Source: Diphasiastrum complanatum (taxonomy: Eukaryota > Streptophyta > Lycopodiopsida > Lycopodiales > Lycopodiaceae). From it: a DNA stretch of 64,000 nucleotides. Under the pieces are notes generated by a model, which worked only from the letters and a program-made list of their open reading frames with translations, was not told where the DNA came from and did no database searches. The stretch is taken from assembly GCA_029204225.1 (NCBI GenBank), contig CM055113.1:14399471-14463470 (forward strand), in the 5' to 3' direction. A program made the position numbers and the translations under genes. Below, in pieces: positions 51,421-61,647 of the stretch; positions within the stretch are counted from its first letter, which is position 1, and each line of letters starts with the position of its first letter.

Positions 51421-52292
51421 CAGCATCAACAACACGATCGACAACAACAGAAGTCCAAGACCAGACTATTCTTTTTAGCTAGCCTTGCTCTTATGTTCTT
51501 TGTTTTGACAAATCCTCATTAGGTGTTTGTCTAGTGAATAGGGTGCATTTCTAGAAGTGGGATACCCTATTTTGAGAAACTTATCTAGAATGTACTAAAT
51601 GTACGATAGTATTTATGAATGGAGACACTAACATGTTATTATAAAAGTCACTTTACTCATGTCAATATACCATCGTAGTGATGTAATCTCATGGAAGCTC
51701 ATACTTTCACATAAGGAAAACCTAAACCAAAGGCCAACTTAATTTTGGTTAGCCATAACATTTATAGCTTATTAGTGGACAACATTGCAAGTTACAATGA
51801 GCTTTGCACTCCATATTGTGGTTGTAACTTCTTGTGTAATATGGCACATAATCAGGCTAATGCAATTAAAATATTGCCATTTAAAAAAAATCAAATGACA
51901 TAACTAAGTGTTTGCAAATGAGCAAGTGGCTTCAAGCTTTTGTGTAGACCATAAAGGCAAAAGGTGTGGGTACATCATGCATGTAAATGGTTTGTTGTTG
52001 TATTTTAGATTTTGAGACATTCATTCCTAATTCCAGTATGATAACTCTTTCAGTAATCTAGCAATTTTAGTGACATGAAAAATGAAAATCATGTCCCGCC
52101 ATCTCAAAGCAGTCCACAAAAGTATACACATTTGTACTAGTGATTTGCATCATCATGCATCATGAATATCAATAAAAGTCAAACAATTAATAAGAAATAT
52201 AGTTGACCACCTTTTATTGTGGGACTTTGGTATATTTGAAATGACATTCGTACATCTTAACATAAATATGATGTGTTATGGACTTAATGGAA

Positions 52293-52438
<146 letters not shown>

Positions 52439-52827
52439 CCCAAGGTAATGAGAGGTGATCAAATGCCTTCACTACTACATTAGTGAGAAGAGGTGATTTT
52501 GATGTGGCATCCTAGTGATACTGAAACTTGAAAACAGAAAACTTTAGAAGACTTGAGTGCGTGGATAGCCCAAACCATTGCTCCAAAAAAATCCCCTTAT
52601 TATGCTACTTGCATCTAGCCCTGATATGAGAACCTATGTGGCAACTTGGCATCCCAAATACCTTGGTGTTATGCCTAGGATAATACTCGACATAACAAAG
52701 GAGACATACAATCTTCAAACATATGTCTAACCACAATGTCTTACACCATCAACTTCAGCATGCATAGCTTGGACCAAATGATATGATATCCCTCCTTACA
52801 TCATCAGCACCCTCGCGTAGGTGCATG

Positions 52828-52887
52828 TCAAATGCACAAACACATCTACATTAGGTTTCAAATGCACAAACACATCTACATTAGCTT
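52828..52887. repeat. 30-bp tandem duplication
   Basis: Two copies of a 30-bp unit beginning CAAATGCACAAACACATC that differ at one base. No function is suggested. Confidence 0.92.
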
Positions 52888-54111
52888 TCAAACATTTGTT
52901 GTACAACCAATGTACCGAGTTTCTATCACTTGTCTGGTGGTGGGCAGATTCAAATTTGATGAAGGCTAGCACTATAGAGCAAAGACAATCAAATGAGAAT
53001 ATGTGTTTCCTGACATAGTTTGCTTTTGTGATGAGGTGGCACTTCCATGTTCCCCGTATCCCATTTCCACTTTTTTATTTCCTGTTTCCCTAGGGAACCA
53101 CATTTCCCGAGTGGATAGCATTTCGTAAAACTATGAAATGAAGTCACCTTATGGAAGAAAAAAAAAGTTACATTTCATTACATCAACTTGTTTAAAATCT
53201 AGTTGGAAAGAAAGCTAGCTAGTTTCTATCACTTGACATCCCAAATGATTTTTTCATATCGTGTCTTCATGTGAACTTGCACAAGGGCTCAAGCAATCGC
53301 AACTATGAAAATTTCATCTACAATTTGCTAATGACTCGCCACTCAAAGCCTTTGGTTTAGGATACCAGTTACATAATATTTTTCTGTTACCTACATACTA
53401 CCAATTCAAGCTTTGAAACCAACACTAATTGTGATCAAAGAAACAGGTAAATTAAGCACCGGTTGGAAAAGCATATGGTGGACAAAGCAGAGTGTGGAGT
53501 ATCATACATTGAAATGGGAAAGTCCTCCCCTAGTGCACATGATATTGATTGCCAGAGCACATTGAGACTCTTGACATTTAATATACAATCAACCCGGGAA
53601 ATAAGGCTACTTTTGAAAAGGCTAGACTTGACATTCAATTACCACCCATAAGAAATTTAAAATGTTCTTCAGGGTGAAAATTGTAGCTTCCAAAGCAAAA
53701 TGCAAGGTTTGCTTGATCAATAACAACTCTAGTAATGCATTCAATTTGCTATTTGTGACATGTATATGCTAAGTAGAACAATGCATGTTGTTACCAGTAC
53801 TTGTTTGATGCTTTCTTTTAATTCTTGCCTCTTTGCAAAACCTTCTTGACATTGAATTTTTCTGTCATCACAACCAAAGTGAGAGTAGCAATTGCTGGTC
53901 AGATCCTGGTGTTGCCTCATGAAGCTTCAGATTATTCAAAAGCAAAAAAATCAGTTCATATGTCAAAAGATCAGAAAAGAAAGAGCAAACAACAAATGTG
54001 CTCATCCTCCCCTGTAGCATCACGACAAATGTACGGGGATGTTCCTCTAGCATAACATTATTTCTTATTTGGGTTACAACTTGGTAGACAACACTCAGTG
54101 CAGAGCAACTT

Positions 54112-54245
54112 CAGCAATTGACTCCTCATGATCTGACCTTGGATCAAGTTTATATCCTCACCACTTCTGTTCCTGTATGAGCTCAGAGCTAGTTCAGTGA
54201 TTGACTCTTTATGGCTTGACCTTGGATTGAGTCTATATCCTCGCC
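54112..54245. repeat. Diverged direct repeat of about 52 bp, 82 bp apart
   Basis: The blocks at 54112-54163 and 54194-54245 share ATTGACTC, TTGACCTTGGAT and TATATCCTC at the same spacing, with several substitutions. Confidence 0.75.
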
Positions 54246-54274
54246 CCTTTGCTCAAAAGGACTGCCTTTGAGCA

Positions 54275-54290
54275 CACTACAAGAAAATGC
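54275..54290 (+). mobile_element. CACTA-type terminal motif
   Basis: CACTACAAGAAAATGC matches the well-known plant CACTA (En/Spm) terminus CACTACAAGAAAA. The partner end (TTTTCTTGTAGTG) was not seen in the window, so the extent is unknown and only the terminus is annotated. Confidence 0.45.
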
Positions 54291-55633
54291 AACGAGTTAT
54301 CTTAAGGTGACCTGGTAAAAGGGATTTTGAGAGAACCCGCCAGATTCTGGACTACAAAAGTAAAGCAACAAGAATTTGAAGGTGGCTATTCTTGAAAAGA
54401 CAATTTGCAGGATTTATTGGTTGGAAACCAAGATGTTATACTCCTAAAAGGCAACGTACTGGTGGGCTGTGTAAAGACTCAAACTTTTTAGCTGAAGTTT
54501 CTTCTGACATTTTCATCATTTACGGTATTCGTGTGCTTTTGACAATTGGGGGATTCACCTTCGAGCTGCTCTACATACATATACTGTACCCAAAATTGAG
54601 AACTATATCTTATATGTACTATGTGCCTTACCACCTTCACTTACAGATGCCTTTGGTAAGTGCTAACAGAAAACCCAAAGATCCATTTCTTACAAGCAGG
54701 CTGAATTTGCATCGATAATGGAGGAAGAGGAAACTAAGACTTCTGTAGCAGATATTCTATCTGAAGGAGGGCAAAATCCAGATATTCTATCATTGTCCAG
54801 GTAGACGAAATCCAGACAAAAGATTGTGTCCTTTTTGCTTTAAAAACTTGCCAAAAAATTAATTGAAAGAGGGTGCTGGAATGCATTCTAGGAGGATTTT
54901 TTGGGCCACCTATCTAGGTCAAATTTGCACTCTTTTAAGTGGTTTTCAAGGGGCTTTTGCTGTAAAATTGTTCCGAGCAGTATTGAGCGTTCAACTTTCA
55001 TCTACAAATGCAAAAAGTCGGATCACAGTTCAGATCTGTTTGAGGCCCTTTTCCATCACTTTTCAAGAGGATTTGGGTCTCTTTTCAAACTCAGCTTGGA
55101 GTAAGCTTGTTGCAGAATTTTTTCAAACTACTTAGCCCATAAATTCGAAATTTGAGGCTTGTAGAGGACAAAAATAAAAACATATTTCCTGTATTTTTTA
55201 GCAGCCCTGTTTATGGAGCAATTTGGGAGCCAAAAAAATCATTTTTGGAGCCATTTGCAATTACTGGCAGCAAGCCATCCCAAGAACATCACGGGAGCTA
55301 CTTACCCTCCTTTTCTTTACTAGATATAGTAGCTTGCTAATTTGATGAATTTTACTCTTTCTCATAGCTACATATTTAGAGTGAAAATTAAGTGCACCGA
55401 GCCGGAACATTTCTGGGTCCCTTCGGCATGGGAATTTTTTTTTTAAAGGTTGTCTTTGTGAATTTTCCTAGGTGTCTTAGGGGAAAATTAAAAGCCTATA
55501 AATTTCAAAAAAACAATGATAGGTATTAGGTACTAGGAATACTAAATTATACACAGTTGCATTGGAGTCAAGTTTGCTTTGCTACATTTTTAGATCACGC
55601 AAGGCATTGAATAACATTGAACAACCCTTGTAT
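54291..55633. other. Region without a recognised gene
   Basis: Frames at 54392-54718 and 54863-55135 show no domain I can name. The stretch may be the interior of the CACTA-like element or an LTR. Confidence 0.35.
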
Positions 55634-55940
55634 ATCTACATCGATGTTGCAGCAGATCGCGTTCCGCTGCAACAGCGATCCGGAACGAGCGTTTTGGATC
55701 GCTTTTTTTTTTGGTAAATTTTTTTCATAAAACTTGAAAGAAAAACCACTAAATCACCTAAAAAAAACGTTCCTAGTAGTAGAAAAAAATTGACATTGGC
55801 TAAACAGTTTCACACAACACACTTCTGTTATTTTGAAAAAGAGAATTGAAAAAAATATATATTCACTACAAGTTCCGGGAAACCCTAATGGGATTTCCCA
55901 GATCACGTTCCGGAACAAAACTTCCATCTTTGATCTACAT
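55634..55940. mobile_element. hAT-like non-autonomous element with 8-bp TSD (ATCTACAT)
   Basis: The 291-bp insert (55642-55932) is flanked by exact ATCTACAT copies at 55634-55641 and 55933-55940. Subterminal parts repeat GATCGC, CGTTCCG and CGGAACG words in both orientations (55660-55705 and 55878-55920) around an AT-rich core. The right end read inward is CAAAGATGG, which fits the loose hAT terminal consensus (YARNG); the left is CGATGTTGC, a weaker match. 8-bp duplications are diagnostic of the hAT superfamily. It has no coding capacity. Confidence 0.65.
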
Positions 55941-55984
55941 TCTATGGTTATGGGACCAATATCCAGTGCAAGAGTCCATGCTTC

Positions 55985-56225
55985 ATATGGAGGGTTCGGG
56001 CCGGACGCGGGCATTCCACGTCCGCGTCCGACGTCTGAACCTGGACGCGTCCGACCCCTGGACGCGGGGTCGGATGCGTCCAATTTTTTTTTTTATGTTT
56101 TTATTGCTATTTAACACTAACAAAAATTAAAAAAAAAAAGTGGACGCATCCGGACCCCCGGACGCACCCCTGGCGCGTCCGCGCCCGGACGCGGACGCGC
56201 GTTCGGATGCAGGGTCCGCTTTCTT
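55985..56225. repeat. Palindromic element built on GGACGCGTCC
   Basis: More than ten copies of GGACGC / GCGTCC words lie in two clusters (55997-56081 and 56140-56222) around a T-run...A-run core. 56043-56058 and 56066-56081 form 16-nt arms matching at 15 positions around a 7-nt loop. It is strongly GC-rich against its surroundings. No flanking duplication was found, so membership in the same class rests on architecture. Confidence 0.6.
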
Positions 56226-57550
56226 AGATTGGGACACAAAATACCATTAGTACTTTGGTGTTAGGGGTTTTCGGACGGGGAATTGGTCTCTCTAGAAGTC
56301 CCTAAAAGGGGAAGCAATCAAGAAATTCATGATTTTATTCAAAGTCCAACAATATGATCCCCTTAATGTAGCAGAATCAACAGGAGAAAACTTTGGTCTT
56401 TACACCAGATACATAAGCTCGTTTTTAGTAAAAGGACCCAAAACATTTTCCTTTATATTATGAACTTTCTGATGTGACAAAAAATTATTGTTGAGCAACC
56501 CACAAATTTCATAATTGAGGGTTATGTACTATCGGCTTGTGAAGTTTGTAATGGTAGAGAAGCAAGTTTCGGCAATCTTAATTGCATCCCCAACACCAAT
56601 AACATGAGACTACAAAAATTACTACTATTGATAGCTATGATTGTGAAAAAAAAATTGAAACTTTTACAATATATTTAGGTGAAACTCAATGCACCACTAG
56701 TGATGACTCTGTATTTGAAAATTTCGTTTTACAAACCTCCATTCATCATAGTGCTCTATTTCAAGATTTTAATAACAATTTTCCACAAAAAATTGCTTCC
56801 ATCACGATTTGATCAATATAGGTCCTATTGTCATGCATGACAGCTCAAGCGCATGGGGTGTACAAACCCACCAGAAGCATCAGTACCACCACTAGAGACA
56901 ATAACGACATGGTTTTCATTCCCCGAAGTAAAAAATACTAGTTTTATTATAGTAAAACAAACATACAATTCAGAAATCATTGTATCCCCCATATCCATGG
57001 TCAAGGCCTGGTCAACTTGGGGTAACCTTGGAACGTAACATTGACCTTGATTACAATAATGAATGGAATGCTTTTGTTGAAAAGAGGGTGATAGGGGGAA
57101 TAAATGATAACAAAGTTTTTATAAACAAATTAAGGAAAATCCACTTACAAAATTGGAAAGTCAACACTTTCCTTTTAAAGTAGATAGCTCAGTTACAAGC
57201 ATATTCTAAATAACTACACAGGTACCCATGCTATTATTTGACATTGGGAACATATGGTTCAAGGACTTGGGCCATGTATTTGACACTATTAGGGACATTT
57301 ATTGATTCTTGGGCTACTGTTCATCCCTAGCTAGTAACTCGTAATCCTGTCACTAATTCAACCCTCCAAATAATGAATAGGCCTATGGGTCTCATTGATT
57401 AGGAGTTTGATTGCGAAAACTTCCAGCTTTTCATTGGAAGATAATGCACCAACTAATGATGATTTTGATCACTTTAGTTAAATTTCCTTCCAGCATATGT
57501 GCAATTCTATTCTAAATTTTTTGGTATATACTTTCTTGCATTTGTTCTGC
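56226..57550. other. Region without a recognised gene
   Basis: AT-rich DNA with short frames and no recognisable domain. Confidence 0.4.
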
Positions 57551-57559
57551 ATCAGCAAA

Positions 57560-57870
57560 AGGCTTTGAAAACTCCTGGTGCTCACTGCTCTCTTATCCAC
57601 AAAGAGTATGAGAGAGAGAGAGAGAGAGAGAGAGAGTCCTTGCTTAATATAGATATTGTTGTAAAAGCTTCCGCTTTGTTCTGCCCTGTACCATCCACAA
57701 GCAGTCTTTCTAATTCAGGCCATAGTTGCTTGTAGAGCTTAAGTCCTCTCTTAGCTCTTCAAGAACCAGCAGCTCTTCCATTCTAACCTGCGACTTTGCC
57801 TTGGCACAATATCAGAAGCTTTCTTGAAATCAACAAAGCAATAGAAAGCTGGATTTGCCTTTACCTTGTG
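57560..57870 (-). pseudogene. LINE-type reverse transcriptase scrap
   Basis: On the - strand KVKANPAFYCFVDFKKASDI then VPR matches the first catalytic block of LINE RT (usual form FVDFKKAFDTVPR), with the Asp of FVDF kept. A frame change leads to MEELLVLEELRED, as in the following LINE block. Near 57600 IKQG plus a stretch corrupted by a GA microsatellite corresponds to VKQGCPLSPTLF. The fragment is about 300 bp long and both ends are missing. Confidence 0.65.
57611..57636. repeat. Short (GA)n tract
   Basis: 26 bp of GA lying inside the LINE scrap, where the RT core ends SLSLSL-like on the - strand. Confidence 0.95.
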
Positions 57871-58701
57871 CATCCATTGATATGGCTCTCATGGTGATGA
57901 GGGAATAGCATCTCAGCACTCAGGTGCGTATCCTCTTGGGTCACCATAAGTGAACGGTGCATTTCATTGCAAGATTCAATTGATTCTTGCAAGCTAATAC
58001 AACAAAAAGGGAAATTTTAAGAAGAAAGCAATGATTGTGACCCTTGGGCTCTCAAATACAGGTGGATGATTTTAGGGAAAAATTGTAATTCTATCATGGA
58101 ATAATCTCTCTAGAATCCATTATGAGGTTCAATTTCAGACTAGGGTTGGAATTAGTCCATGATTGCAGCTGTATTGCTTCTACTAGGATTCAAGAGCTCA
58201 GAAGAGGGAATCCTAACCTATATTGAACAAGAAAATCCCAAGAAACATGAAAGGGTCCCTAAAAAGATTCATAAGTGGACCCATCCTACTTACACACCGG
58301 ACACTTGCTAGGTAGTGTCCAATCAACTGGGTGCTTGAAGGAGGACTAAATGTTGTATTATTAGAGGGAAAACCTCCCTGAAGATGGCTGCATGTGAGAG
58401 CTTCATCTGACAAGAAAGCAGTAAAAGGAAGAAAAACTGTTAAAGCTAAGTGACTTCTCGTCAGTTCAAGGCCACCGCCATTGACTTACTAGATAGATCG
58501 TTAACTGCCTCCTTATCTACCTTGACTTTGTATTTACTCAATGAGCCTTTACTCCTATAATAAATACATGTAGACGGGGAGCATTAGATTTGCTAACTTA
58601 TGCCTTCACGATTATGACCCCTCTTGAAACAGTTGAGAGCTACAAAAAAACCCATTTGCTTCTTTATGTTATGATTCAACAAAATTCCTTGTTGGACTTA
58701 C

Positions 58702-60093
58702 CCTAAGTCAGCAATAATGATGCTTATGTTGTCCTGTCCATTGCGATCCTACAATGTCCAGTCAGCCTTCATCAGATTTTCAGAACAGGGACTCACATTA
58801 TCTGATTATCGTATAATTATTTCTTTCAGTTGATTAATGTAGAGCTTTCATATTACAGGAATCAAATGCAGAAACTTATGAATTTATAGGAAAAGTACCA
58901 GAGCAGCACCAGCCAATGCCTCACAGGCAAGCTACAGTCCAAACAACAAAATAAAATTTGTCAAAATAACTGTAACAGATCTTTCTGACAATTGTGAACC
59001 TCCACAAACCACTATTCAGAACTATAACTTCCTACGTACCTGAACATCACCATGCTGCTTCAATTGGTTCGTTACAAATTTAACTGCTTCAGCACTGGCA
59101 AAAGGTTTCAATTTGTCAAAGAACAAACCTTTCATTTCTGATTGACTTCAGATTCATTCAATGCATGCATGCTTTGACCTGAGCAAAGAAAGTTTTGGTT
59201 GAAATTTCTAGAAGATCCATTCACCAATAAACTCGTAAGACTATAATAAAAGTAGAAAAGTATACAAATCTGAAAGGAAAACCTCAACATAGCTGAAATA
59301 CAGCTCACTACAAGCATCAGGGTCTACAACTTTCCCACTTTATGTTTCTTTCCAATGTTTGCGATTGTTTTGTTTGAGAAACTTTTTGTTCATGCTGCAT
59401 ATAAAGCCAAGAATCTCCATAGCATTGGACATAATACAAACAACTTAATGAACAGAGATGGAGTAACCGGTTATGGGTAGTCAAAAAGAAAGATTGTAAT
59501 CACAAAAATGTACACATTTGCAGACACTCTTTACATTCGAGCGTTTCAGGTGGATTCAATTCAGACAGTTTTCTGTGGCATGTTACATTGAAATATAAAG
59601 CAGGTTAGCCTTTCCTCAGTTGAAACTCATGGTCAACGGCGCTACTTAAGGGGATTAAAAAATCCAGCGTATTGAAGATTCAAATATAACAACACTGAAA
59701 ATCCTGAGAACCCAACAATAAGAAACAGCACTAGAAAGTGGCATGAATGGATTTTATAAATGGGACCTAGTCCGAACTCGGAATAAAACGTTTTGAGCAA
59801 ATGTAATCAGCCCTAGGGTCATCCTTTATCCTGGAAATTGGAAATAAGAGCAAATAGACATCTAAAATTTAAATGCATCAAGAACAGCTGACACTAGGTT
59901 TTATTGAGCAAGTAAAGTGCACTGAAATATTTGAAGGAATGTTGAAATGCTCAAAAAGTTTGGAAAAATCTGTGGAATTCAATGTTTTACCTTTTTATGG
60001 TATCCCATAAACCATCAGAAGCTAGTAGAATAAACTCTGTATCTTGATTGATGTTTGCAACATTCACATCAGGAAGAGCTACAATCCAGTCGG
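58702..60093 (-). CDS. TAP38: PP2C phosphatase, 3' exons, TAP38/PPH1-like (partial)
   Basis: Four - strand exons splice in frame: 59991-60093, 59040-59094, 58899-58931, 58702-58748, with GT...AG introns. They read DWIVALPDVNVANINQD, FILLASDGLWDTIKSAEAV, KFVTNQLKQHGDVQ, LACEALAGAAL and DRNGQDNISIIIADLG. SDGLWD and the DN motif hold the metal-binding aspartates typical of PP2C. The wording, above all LACE.LA..ALD...QDNISIIIADLG, is what I recall of Arabidopsis TAP38/PPH1, the thylakoid phosphatase that dephosphorylates LHCII in state transitions. The third exon is only 33 bp. Upstream exons (with the DGH motif) and the last exon (membrane anchor in TAP38) were not found; 58702 ends in phase 2, so at least one more exon must follow. 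PP2C identity is near certain, the subfamily less so. Confidence 0.8.
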
Positions 60094-61174
60094 CTGCTGT
60101 ATCCAATCTTTCACACATGGAAGTCATAGTAGTGCGTAACTTAAAAATCATGCACAACCTAGACCTTTTGTTCCTTTTATGAGGTGTAATCCATCTAAAG
60201 AAAGCAGATAATAGGAGTGCGATGTCTCTTTTATAAGCTCTCTTTTGGAAAAGCCAATCAGGAGAGAGACTAAATACAAAATCAGGTTAAATGCTGAAAA
60301 GCATAAAGTTTTTTTCATCTACCTAGATACAAAGTGGTTCGTCCAGAATCGGTTTTTGACTCCATTATCCAGCATTCTGTAAACAAATGCTCTTTTAGGA
60401 AACTTTCAAAAACGAAGGTGACATCTGAATAAGGAAGTAAGATAATCACTAAAGTTTTCTGATGCACAAAGATCATCATGAACCAAATATATTAGTTAGA
60501 ACGTCACAGATGCCAATAATGAAAAAAGTTCTGCTGTGATCACAGAAAACCAAAGAGGCAGGAGAAACAAAGAATAAAGCTAAACCTCAAGCCAATTATA
60601 TCATAATAAATTATAGCAATCGAAGTTCCTGCATATGCACTTGACAATCTCAAAGGTACAACAAAATAGAAGAAAAGGTAATAAATACACTCTACAGTTA
60701 AATTATTGTGGTTTGAACTTTGTCCCAAGCACTCTGCCAAAATTTGAAAGTGATAAAGGAAAAACATATACTTTCAACCTGTAGTTGATGACTGTATTCT
60801 TATGAAATCTAGTTGCCGTACATTTCGTTCTGCATTGGAAATGTACGGAAACTGAATTGACATTCCTCCAAGAAACTGAATGTGAAAGAATAGCAAAACA
60901 AACTTCACAACTTTGCTGTGTCAAAGAAACATGAACTTACCATGAGATCATATTCATTTCGTAAAACATGCCTGATCTCACTAAACACATCCAAATGTTT
61001 GAGCAAAATAAACATAACGATTTATTTGAAATGGCCATGTTTATGGTTCACAATTTAAATATCCTAAGGCAGTGACTGGAATCATGACTTACTAATTTGC
61101 TATCACAATTTTCGAGTCATGAACTTTGGATTGCAATATTGTCACCACAGGCTCAGTATGAATCATTAATCTTC

Positions 61175-61647
61175 ATTATCACCATAGAATCAATGAACCG
61201 TTAGCGGTTCACCACGGTTCTGAGAACCGTACAGTGAACCGTACGGTTCTTAAAATTTTCTGCCCAGAACCGTGGTGAACCGTACTGATTAATTAATTAT
61301 TATTTTTTAGTTTCCCCCCCAAAAATATGCAAAAACAAAGGCCAAAAAAATCTGTGAATTCTGTGAAATCATCTGTGAAATCTGTCAATCATCTGTGAAA
61401 CCTGTGAATTCTGTGAAACCATCTGTGTCAAATCATCTGTACATCATGTAAAATCTGTATCATCTTTGAACAATATGAAATCATCTGTGAAATCTGTGAA
61501 TTTGGTAATTAGTTAATTAATTAATTAATTATTTATTTATTTAATTAAATAGAGGAACCGTACCACGGTTCAAGGAACTGTGGTATGGTTCCTCCCATGA
61601 TTCCCAGAACCCACAGTTCTCAGAACCGTGGGTTCTATGATTATCAC
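61175..61647. mobile_element. hAT-like non-autonomous element with 8-bp TSD (ATTATCAC)
   Basis: The 457-bp insert (61183-61639) is flanked by exact ATTATCAC copies (61175-61182 and 61640-61647). Both ends begin CATAGAA when read inward. Subterminal parts carry about a dozen GAACCGT / ACGGTTC words in both orientations (61196-61280 and 61555-61633). The core is a minisatellite of ATCTGTGAAAT-type units (about 61345-61500) followed by TTAA/TTAT runs. An 8-bp duplication with CA...TG ends and repeated subterminal motifs is the known plan of Ac/Ds-type hAT elements. It has no coding capacity. Confidence 0.75.

Noticed and set aside
60930-60985. Possible extra phosphatase exon (EIRHVLRNEYDLM followed by a good donor)
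   Set aside because: Splice-like ends are present, but the residues match no PP2C block that I know and it does not connect to the next exon.
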